In this document: positions 16,884-28,129 of the stretch, piece after piece
How positions within the stretch are numbered: position 1 is the first letter of the stretch
Layout: the number at the start of each line of letters is the position of its first letter
Assembly (NCBI GenBank): GCA_014896375.1
Contig: JADBKN010000033.1
Span: 1 to 41,325 of the forward strand
DNA from: Bacillota bacterium
Lineage (GTDB): Bacteria > Bacillota > Sulfobacillia > RBS10-35 > Bu92
Direction of reading: 5' to 3'
Length of the DNA stretch: 41,325 nt
The notes under the pieces: model-generated
What the model saw: the letters and a program-made list of their open reading frames with translations, nothing else
Database searches by the model: none
What the model was told of the DNA's origin: nothing
Made by a program: the position numbers and the translations under genes

Positions 16884-18866
16884 CTAGCGGCCGGAAAGGG
16901 GCGGGCCGGTGACGACGCCCGGCGCCACGGGGGTGATGGGCAGGCCGAAGTACGCGTCGATGATCGCGCGCACCACCGGACCGCCGGCCACGCTGCCGCC
17001 GCCGGACTCCGAGATGAGCACGGCCACGGCGATCTCCGGGTGGTCATAGGGCGCGAAGGCCACGAACCAGCCGTCGGAGACGGCGTGGCCGGCCACTTCC
17101 GCCGTCCCCGTCTTGGCGCCGACCTCGATGGTGCGGCCGAGCCTCTCCTGGCTGATCTTCGGCAGATCGGCGAAGAACGCGTACGCCGTGCCGTACGGGG
17201 AGTCGACGGCGCGGAAGTCGGGGTTGTAGGAGGCCACGGCGCGCATGCCCTCGCGCACCACCTGCAGGTCGGCGGCCGGCAGGTCGACCTTACCGAGGAC
17301 CTCGGGCTTTTGCTCCCAAAGCACGCGGCCGTCGGGCGACTCCACGTCCTTCACGATGTACGGCCGGTAGCGCGTGCCGCCGTTCGCGAGCGTGGCGATG
17401 TAGTTGACGAGCTGGATGGGCGTGAAGGCGTTGTAGCCCTGACCGATGGCGGCGTTGACAGTGTCGCCGGGCAGCCAGGGCTGGTTCGGGTAGAGGCTCG
17501 CCTTCGTCTCGCGGCTCGCCAGCGTGGGGCGCACCTCTCCGGGCAGATCGCGCAGGCCGGAGCGGTCACCCAGGCCGAACTCCTTCGCGACGGCGGCGAT
17601 CTCGTCGATGCCCGTGCGGTAGCCCACCGTGTAGAAGTAGACGTCGCAGGAGCGGGCCAGGGCCTCGACGAGGTTGGGCGCGCCATGGCCGCCCGCCTTC
17701 CAGTCCTTCCACACCCAGCTGCCGAGGCGGAAGTAGCCGGGGTCGGGGATGCGCGTGGCCGGCGTCACCGTGCCGGCGGCGAGGGCCGCGAGCGCCGTGA
17801 TCGGCTTGAAGGTGGAGCCGGTCGAGCTGCGGTAGGTCAGCGCGTGGTTGCTCAACGTGCCCAGGGACGGATCGGCCGTGTAGGCGTTGTAGGCCTTCGT
17901 GAACTCCGCCCAGCCGGGACTGTCCGGGGTGTATCCGGCCGTGCGCGCGAAGACGTTCGGATCGAAGGTGGGCTGGCTGGCCATGGCGAGGATCGCCCCG
18001 GTGCGCACGTCCTCCACGACCACGGCGCCGATCTTCGCCGGCGGGTGATGGCCGTCGGTGGTCGTCGTCGTCCGCAGGTACTCCATGCGCTGCTTGAGAG
18101 CGCGCTCCGCCACCGCCTGCAGCTGGGCGTCGATCGTCAGGCGGACGTTATTGCCCGGCACGGCCGGCTCCGTGTAGACGGGCGCCCCGGCGATCGGCCG
18201 CCCGCGGAAGTCCACCTGCACGCGCTCCTTGCCGTCGATGCCGGCAAGGCCGAGGATCTTGCGCCCGTCCACCTCAAGGGGTCCGTCGTACGTGTTCTCG
18301 ATGCCCGTCTTCCCGCCCGGGTACACATAGCCCAGCACGTGGGCGGCCAGGGTGCCGCCGAGGTCCGGCGCCGTCTCGATGCCCGGGTAGGTGCGCATGG
18401 GCACGGCGCGCATCATCACGCCCGGCAGGCGGTCGAGGTTCTCCGCCAGGCGCACCTGCTCGAGCGGCGTGAGGTCCATCTTCAGAGGCACGGGCTCGAA
18501 CGGCCGGGTGAACGGCGAGGGCCGCAGGGAGTCCAGCGCGCGGCGCACGGCGGCCGGATCCAGGGAGAGGATCTGGCTGAGGAGGCGCACGCCGTCCTCG
18601 CCCATTGGATGGCTCGTGTAGACGAGGTAGGCCGTCCAGGCCGGCCGGTCCGTGGCCAGCACGGCGCCGTTGCGGTCGAGGATCTCGCCGCGCGGGGCGG
18701 GCAGGTCGAGCTCGCGCACGATCTGGTCGCGCGCCTGCTGCGCCCACACGTCGTGCTCGGCCAGCTGCAGCTGGGCCAGGCGGCCGCCGAGCACGCAGGC
18801 GACGAGCACGGTCAGCGCGATGAGCCGGCGGGCCGCGCCGGCCCACGGGCGCGGTGCCTCGTCCAC
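16884..18866 (-). CDS. mrdA: Penicillin-binding protein 2 (class B transpeptidase)
   Basis: PBP2 cross-links side-wall peptidoglycan and pairs with RodA. The 660-residue protein has one N-terminal membrane span (about 13-32), the class B dimerisation region (LPAPRGEILDRNGAVLA; VLGYVYPG), and the transpeptidase domain with SxxK at Ser351-Lys354 (STFK), the second motif SCD at about 406 and KTGTAE at 585. The start is GTG 18866, seven bases after AGGAGG that overlaps the mreD end. It is in the mreBCD-mrdA-minCDE operon; a 103-base gap separates it from minC. Confidence 0.96.
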   Translation of the reverse strand: MDEAPRPWAGAARRLIALTVLVACVLGGRLAQLQLAEHDVWAQQARDQIVRELDLPAPRGEILDRNGAVLATDRPAWTAYLVYTSHPMGEDGVRLLSQILSLDPAAVRRALDSLRPSPFTRPFEPVPLKMDLTPLEQVRLAENLDRLPGVMMRAVPMRTYPGIETAPDLGGTLAAHVLGYVYPGGKTGIENTYDGPLEVDGRKILGLAGIDGKERVQVDFRGRPIAGAPVYTEPAVPGNNVRLTIDAQLQAVAERALKQRMEYLRTTTTTDGHHPPAKIGAVVVEDVRTGAILAMASQPTFDPNVFARTAGYTPDSPGWAEFTKAYNAYTADPSLGTLSNHALTYRSSTGSTFKPITALAALAAGTVTPATRIPDPGYFRLGSWVWKDWKAGGHGAPNLVEALARSCDVYFYTVGYRTGIDEIAAVAKEFGLGDRSGLRDLPGEVRPTLASRETKASLYPNQPWLPGDTVNAAIGQGYNAFTPIQLVNYIATLANGGTRYRPYIVKDVESPDGRVLWEQKPEVLGKVDLPAADLQVVREGMRAVASYNPDFRAVDSPYGTAYAFFADLPKISQERLGRTIEVGAKTGTAEVAGHAVSDGWFVAFAPYDHPEIAVAVLISESGGGSVAGGPVVRAIIDAYFGLPITPVAPGVVTGPPLSGR

Positions 18867-18878
18867 AGCGCATCCTCC

Positions 18879-19427
18879 TCATCCACGATGCGGCGATCCC
18901 AGCCAGAGGCGGATCGTGGCCATGCGGTCGGCCTCCGCCTGGGCGCGCGGCGGCAGGCCCAGATCCCACGGCGCGGCGAGGGCGGCCAGCGCCGCCGTCA
19001 CGGCGGCGTGCGGGAGGAGCTGCGCGAGCACCGCGTAGACGTCGACGCTCCTCGCCTCCACCGCGACGAACGCCGCCTCCAGCAACCACGCCACGGCTGC
19101 GCCCAACCCCGTGCCCAAGAACGCCACCACGCGGCTCCGCTCGTCAAAGGGCGCCGCCAGGCGGCCGAAGGCGTACCCCACCGCCCCCCACACGGCGGCA
19201 TGGAGGCCCAGCCATCGCCCGGCGAAGAGGTCGACGGCCAGGCCGAGGCCGAGGCCGCAGGCGCCGGCCGCGCGGCCGCCGCTGCGCAGCGCCGCGAGCA
19301 TCACGGCCGCGAGGCAGAAGTCCGGCCATGCGGTACCCACGCGCACCGCCTCGGCGAGCGTCGCCTGGAGCACAAAGGCCACGGCGGCCAGAACGAGGAG
19401 CCGCCCCCAGCCGCGCCGCGGCGTCAC
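18879..19427 (-). CDS. mreD: Rod-shape protein MreD
   Basis: MreD is a membrane component of the elongation complex joining MreC to MreB. The 182-residue protein has about five predicted spans, including RLLVLAAVAFVLQATL at the N-terminus and the PDFCLAAVMLAAL stretch typical of MreD. The start GTG (19427) overlaps the mreC stop in a GTGA, so the two are coupled. Confidence 0.9.
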   Translation of the reverse strand: MTPRRGWGRLLVLAAVAFVLQATLAEAVRVGTAWPDFCLAAVMLAALRSGGRAAGACGLGLGLAVDLFAGRWLGLHAAVWGAVGYAFGRLAAPFDERSRVVAFLGTGLGAAVAWLLEAAFVAVEARSVDVYAVLAQLLPHAAVTAALAALAAPWDLGLPPRAQAEADRMATIRLWLGSPHRG

Positions 19428-20275
19428 GGGGACACCCCCTGGGGCATGGGCAGGATCAGCACCCACTCCAAGCGGTTGAGGTCGGCGGCCGGCTGCAGCT
19501 CGGCCGTCAGCACGAGCCCGTCCTGTGACCGGTCCACGCGCGTCACGACGCCCACGGGGATGCCCTTCGGCAGCAGCCCGCCGAGACCGGAGGTGACGAC
19601 GATATCGCCCGGCACGGCGTCCGCGTCGCGGGAGAAGAAGGTCATGCGCAGCCGGCTCTGGGTGCCGGCCGCGCCCACCACCACGCCATAGGACCGCGAC
19701 GTCTGCCGCTGCACCAGCGCCCCCACGCCGCTGTCCGGGTTCGTGAGCAGGAGCACCACCGCCTGGTGCGGCGTCACCTGCGCGACGCGCCCCACGAGGC
19801 CGTCGGGCGTGACGACCGGCATGCCGCGCGCAACGCCGTCGGCGGCGCCGCGGTCGACGACGATCTCGTCGTACCAGCGCTCCGGGAGGCGGCCGATCAC
19901 GGCCGCGGCAAGCCCACCCGCAGTGTCATACCCGGGCGGCCGCCGGCGCAGGTCGAGAAGCTCGCGCAGCTCGTCGTTCTCCTGGCGCAGTTCCTCGTTC
20001 TCGACGGCCAGCTGGCGCAGGCTCTCGTTCTCCTTGCGCAGCCGCGCGTTCTCGGCAGGCAGGTCCTTCCAGCGCACGAGCGTGCCGGCGGCCTGGGAGA
20101 CGGCGTAGGCACCGCGGTCGATGAGGCGGAAGACGGGCGCCGTGGCGCGGATCCAGAGGCCCCTCGCCTCCTCCACCGCAGGCCGCGCCCGGCCGGTGTA
20201 CAGCGCCGCCGCCAGAAGCCCGCCCGCCAGCAAAAGCGCCGCCCAGAAGCGGCCGTTGCGCCAGAAGGGGGTCAT
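19424..20275 (-). CDS. mreC: Rod-shape protein MreC
   Basis: MreC forms an extracytoplasmic scaffold that activates PBP2-RodA. The 283-residue protein has one membrane span (about 10-27), a coiled coil at about 73-108 (ENARLRKENESLRQLAVENE repeated heptads), and the two beta-barrel domain with AAVIGRLPERWYDEIVVDRG and MPVVTPDGLVGRV. ATG start, 4 bases after mreB. Confidence 0.95.
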   Translation of the reverse strand: MTPFWRNGRFWAALLLAGGLLAAALYTGRARPAVEEARGLWIRATAPVFRLIDRGAYAVSQAAGTLVRWKDLPAENARLRKENESLRQLAVENEELRQENDELRELLDLRRRPPGYDTAGGLAAAVIGRLPERWYDEIVVDRGAADGVARGMPVVTPDGLVGRVAQVTPHQAVVLLLTNPDSGVGALVQRQTSRSYGVVVGAAGTQSRLRMTFFSRDADAVPGDIVVTSGLGGLLPKGIPVGVVTRVDRSQDGLVLTAELQPAADLNRLEWVLILPMPQGVSP

Positions 20276-20279
20276 GCGC

Positions 20280-21314
20280 TCAACCGATCTTCTTGGCCGT
20301 GATCAGAAGGTGCTTCACGTTTTCGATTTCATCGAGGAAGCGGCCCGTGCCCTTGACCACGCAGAGCAGCGGATCCTCCGCGATGATCACCGGCATGCCC
20401 GTCTCCTCGCTGAGGCGCCGGTCCAGCCCGCGCAGCAGCGAGCCGCCGCCCGTCATCACGATGCCGCGGTCCATGATGTCCGCCGCCAGCTCCGGCGGCG
20501 TGCGCTCCAGGGTGACCTTCACGGCCTCGATGATGCCGGAGATCGGATCCTCGAGGGCGTGGCGCACCTCCTCCGCCGTGAGCGTGATCGTCTTGGGGAG
20601 GCCGGTGACCAGGTCGCGGCCGCGGATCTCCATGGTGGCCTCGTCGTTGGTCGGGTAGGCCGAGCCGATCGTCAGCTTCACTTCCTCCGCCGTGCGCTCG
20701 CCGATGAGGAGGTTGTAGGTACGCTTGACGTAGTTGACGATCGCCTCGTCGCATTCGTCGCCGGCGATGCGCACGGAGCGGTGCGTCACGATGCCGCCAA
20801 GGGAGACGATGGCCACCTCTGTGGTGCCGCCGCCGATGTCGACGACCATGTTGCCCGTCGGCTCATGCACGGGAAGCCCGGCGCCGATCGCCGCCGCCAT
20901 CGGCTCCTCGATCAGGTACGCCTCCCGCGCCCCCGCCTGCTTGGCGGCGTCGTAGACGGCGCGCTTCTCCACCTCGGTGATGCCCGAGGGCACGGAGACG
21001 ATCACGCGCGGGTGGCGGAACACGGCCCGCTTGGGCAGCGCCTTCTGGATGAAGTACTGGAGCATCGTCTGCGTGATTTCGAAGTCGGCGATGACGCCGT
21101 CCTTCATGGGGCGGATGGCCACGATGCTCCCCGGCGTGCGGCCGATCATGCGCTTGGCCTCGTTCCCCACCGCCAGCGGCTGCTTCGTCTCCGCGCGGAT
21201 GGCGACGACCGACGGCTCCTGGAGAACGATGCCGCGCCCGCGCACGTAGACCACGGTGTTCGCCGTGCCGAGGTCGATGCCCATGTCATTGCGGAACAGA
21301 TCAAAGAACGCCAT
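20280..21314 (-). CDS. mreB: Actin-like cell-shape protein MreB
   Basis: MreB filaments on the inner membrane guide side-wall synthesis. The 344-residue protein is standard: phosphate 1 motif [10 protein letters not shown], phosphate 2 [10 protein letters not shown], adenosine motif [13 protein letters not shown], and the conserved [16 protein letters not shown]. The N-terminal MAFFDLF may form the amphipathic membrane segment. ATG start with AAAGG upstream, 41 bases after radC. Confidence 0.97.
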   Translation of the reverse strand: MAFFDLFRNDMGIDLGTANTVVYVRGRGIVLQEPSVVAIRAETKQPLAVGNEAKRMIGRTPGSIVAIRPMKDGVIADFEITQTMLQYFIQKALPKRAVFRHPRVIVSVPSGITEVEKRAVYDAAKQAGAREAYLIEEPMAAAIGAGLPVHEPTGNMVVDIGGGTTEVAIVSLGGIVTHRSVRIAGDECDEAIVNYVKRTYNLLIGERTAEEVKLTIGSAYPTNDEATMEIRGRDLVTGLPKTITLTAEEVRHALEDPISGIIEAVKVTLERTPPELAADIMDRGIVMTGGGSLLRGLDRRLSEETGMPVIIAEDPLLCVVKGTGRFLDEIENVKHLLITAKKIG

Positions 21315-21355
21315 TTGCCTTTCCCAGACCTCCCCGTGACCCTGCCGGCGCCGCC

Positions 21356-22078
21356 CTAGAAGCGGACGCCCCGCTCTCGCAAGCTGACGAAACGGTGGCC
21401 GCCGATGACGATGTGGTCCAGCACCTCGATCCCCAAGAGCCGCCCGGCCTCCGCGAGGCGGCGGGTCAGGTCGATGTCGTCCGCGCTGGGCGTCGGGTCG
21501 CCGCTGGGATGGTTATGCGCGAGGATCACGGCGGCGGCGCTGCGCAGCACCGCCCCCTTGAACACCTCCCGCGGGTGCGCCAGCGCGGCGTCGAGGCCGC
21601 CCACGGACACCGTCTCGTGGCCCAACACGTGGTGCTTCGTGTCCAGCCAGACGACGACGAAGTGCTCGCGGTCGTAATCGCGCAGCCGCGGCTGCAGCCA
21701 GCGGACGACATCCTCCGGCCGCGCCACCGACACCCTGGCGGGCCTCGCCTCGGCCAGGCGCCGGCCCAGCTCCACGGCGGCCAGGAGGCGCGCCGCTTTC
21801 GCCGGTCCAATTCCCGGCACGGCGCGGATATCCTCTATAGAAGCCGTCGAAATTGCTGCCAGCGCCGCCTCTCCCTGCTGGCGCCGCAGGTGCGCGAGAA
21901 GCCGCGCGGCGAGGTCCAGGGCGCTCGCGCCGGCGCGCGGGTGGCCCGTGTCCAGAAGGAGCGCCACGAGCTCCGTGGCCGAGAGCGCCTGCGGACCCTG
22001 CGCGAGCAGGCGCTCCCGGGGCCGCGCGTCCGGCGGCAGCTGGCGGATGCGCACGGGCGGCGCCGCGGCGGGGCTCAT
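21356..22078 (-). CDS. radC: RadC family protein (JAMM metalloprotease fold)
   Basis: RadC (YsxA) proteins carry a JAMM/MPN+ zinc fold; their physiological role is still unclear despite the old DNA-repair name. The 240-residue protein has an N-terminal helix-hairpin-helix-like part ([20 protein letters not shown]) and the JAMM motif [14 protein letters not shown] with the upstream Glu in ReVFKGAV. The ATG overlaps the maf stop as ATGA. Position between maf and mreB is the same as in B. subtilis. Confidence 0.94.
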   Translation of the reverse strand: MSPAAAPPVRIRQLPPDARPRERLLAQGPQALSATELVALLLDTGHPRAGASALDLAARLLAHLRRQQGEAALAAISTASIEDIRAVPGIGPAKAARLLAAVELGRRLAEARPARVSVARPEDVVRWLQPRLRDYDREHFVVVWLDTKHHVLGHETVSVGGLDAALAHPREVFKGAVLRSAAAVILAHNHPSGDPTPSADDIDLTRRLAEAGRLLGIEVLDHIVIGGHRFVSLRERGVRF

Positions 22079-22692
22079 CGGCCGCGCGCTCCCGCGCGCG
22101 CCGCGTCCGCCAGGAACCCTGTCCAGCCCATCTCCCGCAGCGCCTCCACCAGCGAGGCGGCCGGCAGGCCGACGACCGCGTAGAACGATCCCTCGATGCG
22201 CCGCACGAAGGCCGCGCCCAACCCTTGCACGGCGTACGCGCCCGCCTTGTCCAAAGGCTCCCCGGTGGCGGCGTAGGCCGCCGCCGTGGCGCGGTCCAGC
22301 GCGGTGAACTCGACCTCCGAGCGCTCCGTGTACGCGTGCTCGCGCCCGTCCGGCCTCCGCACGATGCACACGCCCGTGACGACCGTGTGGCGCCGCCCGC
22401 TCAGCCGTTCCAGCATACGCACGGCCTCCGCGGCATCGGAGGGCTTGCCCAGCACCTCGCCGTCCAAGGCCACGACCGTGTCCGCGCCGATGACAAAGCC
22501 TTCATCGACGCGGCGCGCGGCATCCCGCGCCTTCGCCCGCGCGCGCGCGAGCGCCAGCTGCTCCGGTGTGGCGGCGCCGATCGCCTCCTCGTCCACCTGC
22601 GGCGCCAGCACCTCAAAGGCGATGCCCAGCTGCCGCAAGACGGCCTGGCGGCGCGGCGAGGTGGATGCCAGCCAGACGCGCGCCCGGCTCAC
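22075..22692 (-). CDS. maf: Maf-like nucleoside triphosphate pyrophosphatase
   Basis: Maf proteins hydrolyse non-canonical or pyrimidine nucleotides to monophosphates and in Bacillus influence septation. The 205-residue protein shows LASTSPRRQAVL at the N-terminus, DEEAI, GADTVVALDGEVLGKP with the catalytic Asp, and the DKAGAYAVQG stretch. The start is GTG 22692, eight bases after GAGGAGG; a longer open frame overlaps the next gene and is rejected. Confidence 0.93.
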   Translation of the reverse strand: MSRARVWLASTSPRRQAVLRQLGIAFEVLAPQVDEEAIGAATPEQLALARARAKARDAARRVDEGFVIGADTVVALDGEVLGKPSDAAEAVRMLERLSGRRHTVVTGVCIVRRPDGREHAYTERSEVEFTALDRATAAAYAATGEPLDKAGAYAVQGLGAAFVRRIEGSFYAVVGLPAASLVEALREMGWTGFLADAARAGARGR

Positions 22693-22705
22693 GGCCGCCG
22701 CCTCC

Positions 22706-22963
22706 TCAGAGGAAGCGCCGGGCGAGGAGCGCGGCCGCGATGCCGCCCACGGCGCCGAGGACGTTGAGCGAAACGTGAAAACCCACGGTGAGCTGGACAA
22801 AATCGAGAAGGTGGAGCGACGTGGGCGCGAAACCGAGCGAGCCGCTCCGCGCGGCGAGCGGCAGGAGCTTGGAGAGCGCCGTCCCCGCGGCGTTGCCGGC
22901 GAACGCGCCGACGATGAAGAAGAGCAGCACCCACCCCCACGGGGTTCGCCGACCCGCGCGCAC
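22706..22963 (-). CDS. DUF4321 family small membrane protein
   Basis: An 85-residue protein with two hydrophobic spans (WGWVLLFFIVGAFAGNAAGTAL and a C-terminal one after LTVGFHVSLN) ending LARRFL. Size, layout and location before maf match the DUF4321 family of Firmicutes, whose function is unknown. GTG start at 22963 with GGGGAGG upstream. It is the first gene of the maf-radC-mre-min operon. Confidence 0.8.
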   Translation of the reverse strand: MRAGRRTPWGWVLLFFIVGAFAGNAAGTALSKLLPLAARSGSLGFAPTSLHLLDFVQLTVGFHVSLNVLGAVGGIAAALLARRFL

Positions 22964-22990
22964 GCGCGCCGCCTCCCCTCAGGCGGAGAA

Positions 22991-23019
22991 AGTGTACCAT
23001 GCGCTCATTATGTCCACAA
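22991..23019 (-). promoter_or_regulatory. Likely promoter of the DUF4321-maf-radC-mre-min operon
   Basis: On the minus strand TTGTGG (23014-23019), 17 bases, TACACT (22991-22996), in a locally AT-rich patch just upstream of DUF4321. Each hexamer is only a partial match. Confidence 0.5.
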
Positions 23020-23135
23020 CCGCACAATATTACCGCGATTTCCGGCAATCCGCTCGCCTTCCTCCCCGGAGCGTCCTATACCAGATATTACCATCTACCG
23101 CCTCCGCCGGCCAAGTGCCGTATGGGGGGAGGGCC

Positions 23136-23168
23136 GCGAAAGAAGGAGGGCCCCGCTGGGGGGCCCTC
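23136..23168 (-). terminator. Rho-independent terminator of valS
   Basis: A perfect 9-base-pair stem GAGGGCCCC/GGGGCCCTC (23146-23154 with 23160-23168), 27 bases after the valS stop, followed on the minus strand by CTTCTTTCGC. Confidence 0.85.
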
Positions 23169-23194
23169 TCCACCGGACCGTCGCCGCCGGCGCC

Positions 23195-25903
<2,709 letters not shown>

Positions 25904-25935
25904 CGCCGCACCTCCTTGTGGTTCGCAGAAAATAG

Positions 25936-26192
25936 AAAAACTCCACCCAAAGGGCGGAGTTCCGCGGTACCACCTTTGTTCCCGGACGCATCCGGGCACT
26001 CTGGGCGGGATAACGGCCGCGAGCCGTCCGCGCCTACGCGCCGCAGCCGGCCGGGCGGCCGGGGCGGTTTCGGCGCGGAGCCTCCGGGACGACGGAGCCG
26101 GCCGGTGAAGGCGCAGGGAACCTCCCAGCCGCCGGGTTCCCCTCTCTGTGCGCGCCGGCCGGCGCCCTTCCCTTCAACGGCGCCAGCTTGTG
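25936..26192 (-). ncRNA. T-box leader of valS
   Basis: The leader senses uncharged tRNA. On the minus strand it begins near 26192. It holds a Stem I distal region with CAGAGAG and a GGGGAACC/GGTTCCC helix, and Stem II/IIA-B elements GTAGGC, CCGTTATC and GAGTG. The T-box sequence AAAGGTGGTACCGCGG lies at 25962-25977. The terminator hairpin (25952-25961 with 25939-25948, one G-U pair) is followed by TTTTTC. The specifier could not be fixed with certainty; GTC GTC (valine codons) occurs at 26088-26093 on the 3' side of Stem I. Confidence 0.93.
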
Positions 26193-26198
26193 GTCCCC

Positions 26199-26227
26199 AT
26201 GCTACGAACGCCGGCCGGGCCTGTCAA
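26199..26227 (-). promoter_or_regulatory. Promoter of the valS T-box transcript
   Basis: On the minus strand a perfect TTGACA (26222-26227), 17 bases, TAGCAT (26199-26204). The -10 overlaps the stop codon of the GNAT gene. Confidence 0.85.
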
Positions 26228-26726
26228 GCGCCGCCGCGCGGGCGGATCCGCGCCGCAGCGTCATGAGCAGGTGGTCGCGCATGCCGGCGGCCGCGTGCCG
26301 TCCCGCCCGCAGGATGCCCTCGCAGCGGAAGCCGCACTTGTCGTAGGCGCGGATGGCGCGGACGTTCTGGACGTCGACCCGCAGGTAAAGCTCCCGCAGC
26401 TTCAGGCGCTCGAAGGCCAGGCGGACGGCGTCGCGCAGCGCGGCTGTGCCGTAGCCGCGTCCCCAGAGATCCTTGCGGCCGATGCAGATGCGCACTTCCG
26501 CGCTGGCGGCGCGGCGGTTGATGTCGTCGATCTCCACCCAGCCGATGAGCTCAGCGACGGCTGGGGGGCTGAGGAGCCAGACGCCCCAGGAGCGCGCGCA
26601 GGGACCGCTGCCCGGCCGGCCGACCCCGAACCAGTCGCGCACCTCAGCGTCCTTCAGCCACTCGTCGATGCGCGCCCGGTCCTGCGGGCCCAGCTGGCGC
26701 AAGATCACTCGGCTCTCTTCTGCCAA
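26202..26726 (-). CDS. GNAT family N-acetyltransferase
   Basis: A 174-residue acetyltransferase with the acetyl-CoA binding motif GRGYGTAALRDAVRLAFERL and the C-terminal NVRAIRAYDKCGFRCEGILR typical of the RimJ/RimL-like ribosomal or small-molecule acetylating group. The substrate cannot be told. The start TTG 26726 is seven bases after AAGGGG; a GTG at 26732 and an upstream ATG at 26759 are possible. Its stop lies in the valS promoter. Confidence 0.88.
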   Translation of the reverse strand: MAEESRVILRQLGPQDRARIDEWLKDAEVRDWFGVGRPGSGPCARSWGVWLLSPPAVAELIGWVEIDDINRRAASAEVRICIGRKDLWGRGYGTAALRDAVRLAFERLKLRELYLRVDVQNVRAIRAYDKCGFRCEGILRAGRHAAAGMRDHLLMTLRRGSARAAALDRPGRRS

Positions 26727-26798
26727 CGCCACACCCCTTGTCCGACCGTACCGAATCATGGGGTTCGGTCCGGAGCGCGCCTTCCCTTTATGTAAATT

Positions 26799-26835
26799 TC
26801 GCCTATGCGCGCGGCGCCACCGCGCACATAGGCGA
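26799..26835. repeat. Long intergenic hairpin, 16-bp stem
   Basis: A near-perfect inverted repeat (26799-26814 with 26820-26835, one G-U-type mismatch, 5-base loop) between the GNAT gene and the mini-protein gene. Neither side has a proper T tract, so it is not a standard terminator. Confidence 0.75.
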
Positions 26836-26850
26836 GCCTGGGTACGAAAG

Positions 26851-26882
26851 CGGCTCGGCGCCGAGCACGCGACGCCGAGCCG
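26851..26882 (-). terminator. Hairpin after the lysine-rich mini-protein, possible terminator
   Basis: A perfect 10-base-pair stem CGGCTCGGCG/CGCCGAGCCG (26851-26860 with 26873-26882, 12-base loop), 15 bases after the mini-protein stop, followed on the minus strand by CTTTCG. The T tract is short. Confidence 0.45.
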
Positions 26883-26897
26883 GGCGGATGACGCTAC

Positions 26898-26969
26898 CTA
26901 CTTGCCCTTCTTGCCGCCCTTCGCGCTGGGCTTCGCGCTGGGCTTGCCCCCCTTGGCCTTGCCCGCCAT
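26898..26969 (-). CDS. 23-residue lysine/glycine-rich mini-protein
   Basis: A short minus-strand gene with ATG at 26969 and TAG at 26900. It has a good ribosome binding site (AAAGAGGTGG, seven bases before the ATG). The product starts MAGKAKGG, contains KPSAK twice in tandem and ends KGGKKGK. Seven or eight of 23 residues are lysine and none is acidic, which suggests nucleic-acid or ribosome binding, but nothing more can be claimed. It stands alone between two convergent or divergent neighbours and is followed by a strong hairpin. Confidence 0.55.
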   Translation of the reverse strand: MAGKAKGGKPSAKPSAKGGKKGK

Positions 26970-27145
26970 CCGCGTGCCACCTCTTTCCCGCTTTGGACGC
27001 GCTTCACGCCCGCCGGCGCCGCGTTCCCTCGCGGCGCGCCGCCGCCCTGGAGAGGCCTCGGTGCGCCGTTGCCGCGGTCATTCGTTGCGCGGCGCCGAAG
27101 TCCTGCATGGCCGGCCGCTGGACCGACTGCTACCATGGGAGTGTC

Positions 27146-28129
27146 ATGCGGACCGCGTCGTTGAAACCATGGCAGGCCGATGCCCTCCTCCTCGCCCTCA
27201 CCTTCATCTGGGGCGCCACCTTCGTCCTCGTGAAGGCGGCCATGGCCACCCTGTCCCCCCTGCCGTTCCTCTTCGCCCGCTTCACGCTGGGTGCCGCGGC
27301 CCTCGCGCCCTTCGCCTGGGCCCGCCGCGGGCGGCTGGGCGCGGCGGACGTGCAGGCCGGCCTGGCGGCGGGCCTTCTCATGTTCGCGGGTTTCGCGCTG
27401 CAGACGTGGGGCCTCGTCAGCACCACCCCGGCGCGCGCCGGCTTCCTCACCGGCCTCTCCGTCATCCTCGTGCCGGTCCTCCAGGCCTTCCTGGGCTCGC
27501 GCCCGCCGGCCCGCATCTGGGCCGGAGCCGCCTTGGCCACGGCCGGCCTCTTCCTTCTCACGCAGCCCGGGGGCGGCGGCGTGCGCTTGGGGGATGTCCT
27601 GGTGCTTCTCTGCGCCCTGGCCTTCGCCCTGCAGATCCTCGTCATCGACCGCTTCGCGCGCCGCACGGATCCCGTGCTCGTGGCGTTCGTGGAGACGGCC
27701 GTGGTGGCGGCGGCCAGCGGCGCCGGCTCGCTCGTCGACGGCGCGGCCGCGGGGCGCTGGACGCCCGTCGCCTGGGCGGCGCTCGTCGTCTGCGGCCTCC
27801 TCGCCACCGCGGCCGGCAACCTCCTGCAGACTGTGGCGCAGCGCCACACCACACCCGCCCACACCGCCCTCATCTTCACGTGCGAGCCCGTCTTCAGCCT
27901 CGTCTTCGCGTGGGCCTTTTGGGGAGAGAAGTGGACAGGCGCCACGCTCCTCGGGGGCGCCTGCGTCCTGGCCGGCATGCTGGCCGGGGAATGGCCGGGC
28001 GCGCGTCAGCCGGGCGCCTCCCCCGGCCGCGCGCCGGCCGCCGGCGCGGAGGCCTCGGCCGCCGGCGCCGCCGCCGCCACGGAGGCCGGCTCCTCGTACG
28101 CCGCGCCCGGTTCCGAGGCCGGTTCCTGA
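27146..28129 (+). CDS. EamA/DMT family transporter
   Basis: A 327-residue permease with ten predicted spans in two EamA repeats: LLLALTFIWGATFVLVKAAM near the N-terminus and PAHTALIFTCEPVFSLVFAWAFWGE in the second. DMT proteins export or import metabolites such as amino acids; the substrate is unknown. Start ATG 27146 with GGGAG upstream. The last ~45 residues are an Ala/Pro/Gly tail unlike the family, and their codons overlap the 3' end of lonB on the other strand. Confidence 0.9.
   Translation: MRTASLKPWQADALLLALTFIWGATFVLVKAAMATLSPLPFLFARFTLGAAALAPFAWARRGRLGAADVQAGLAAGLLMFAGFALQTWGLVSTTPARAGFLTGLSVILVPVLQAFLGSRPPARIWAGAALATAGLFLLTQPGGGGVRLGDVLVLLCALAFALQILVIDRFARRTDPVLVAFVETAVVAAASGAGSLVDGAAAGRWTPVAWAALVVCGLLATAAGNLLQTVAQRHTTPAHTALIFTCEPVFSLVFAWAFWGEKWTGATLLGGACVLAGMLAGEWPGARQPGASPGRAPAAGAEASAAGAAAATEAGSSYAAPGSEAGS

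Noticed and set aside
16572-19691. Plus-strand open frame of over 1000 codons
   Set aside because: It is antisense to minC, mrdA and mreD, has low-complexity Arg/His/Gly content and no family similarity; GC-rich DNA gives such long shadow frames.
23146-23168. CRISPR-like inverted repeat
   Set aside because: Single hairpin with T-rich 3' side after valS; no repeat-spacer array is present anywhere in the window.
26900-27145. Insertion-sequence remnant between the mini-protein and the exporter
   Set aside because: No transposase similarity, terminal repeats or target duplication were seen.
27130-27978. Minus-strand frame opposite the EamA gene
   Set aside because: The plus-strand frame has ten membrane spans and EamA repeats; the minus-strand frame has none.
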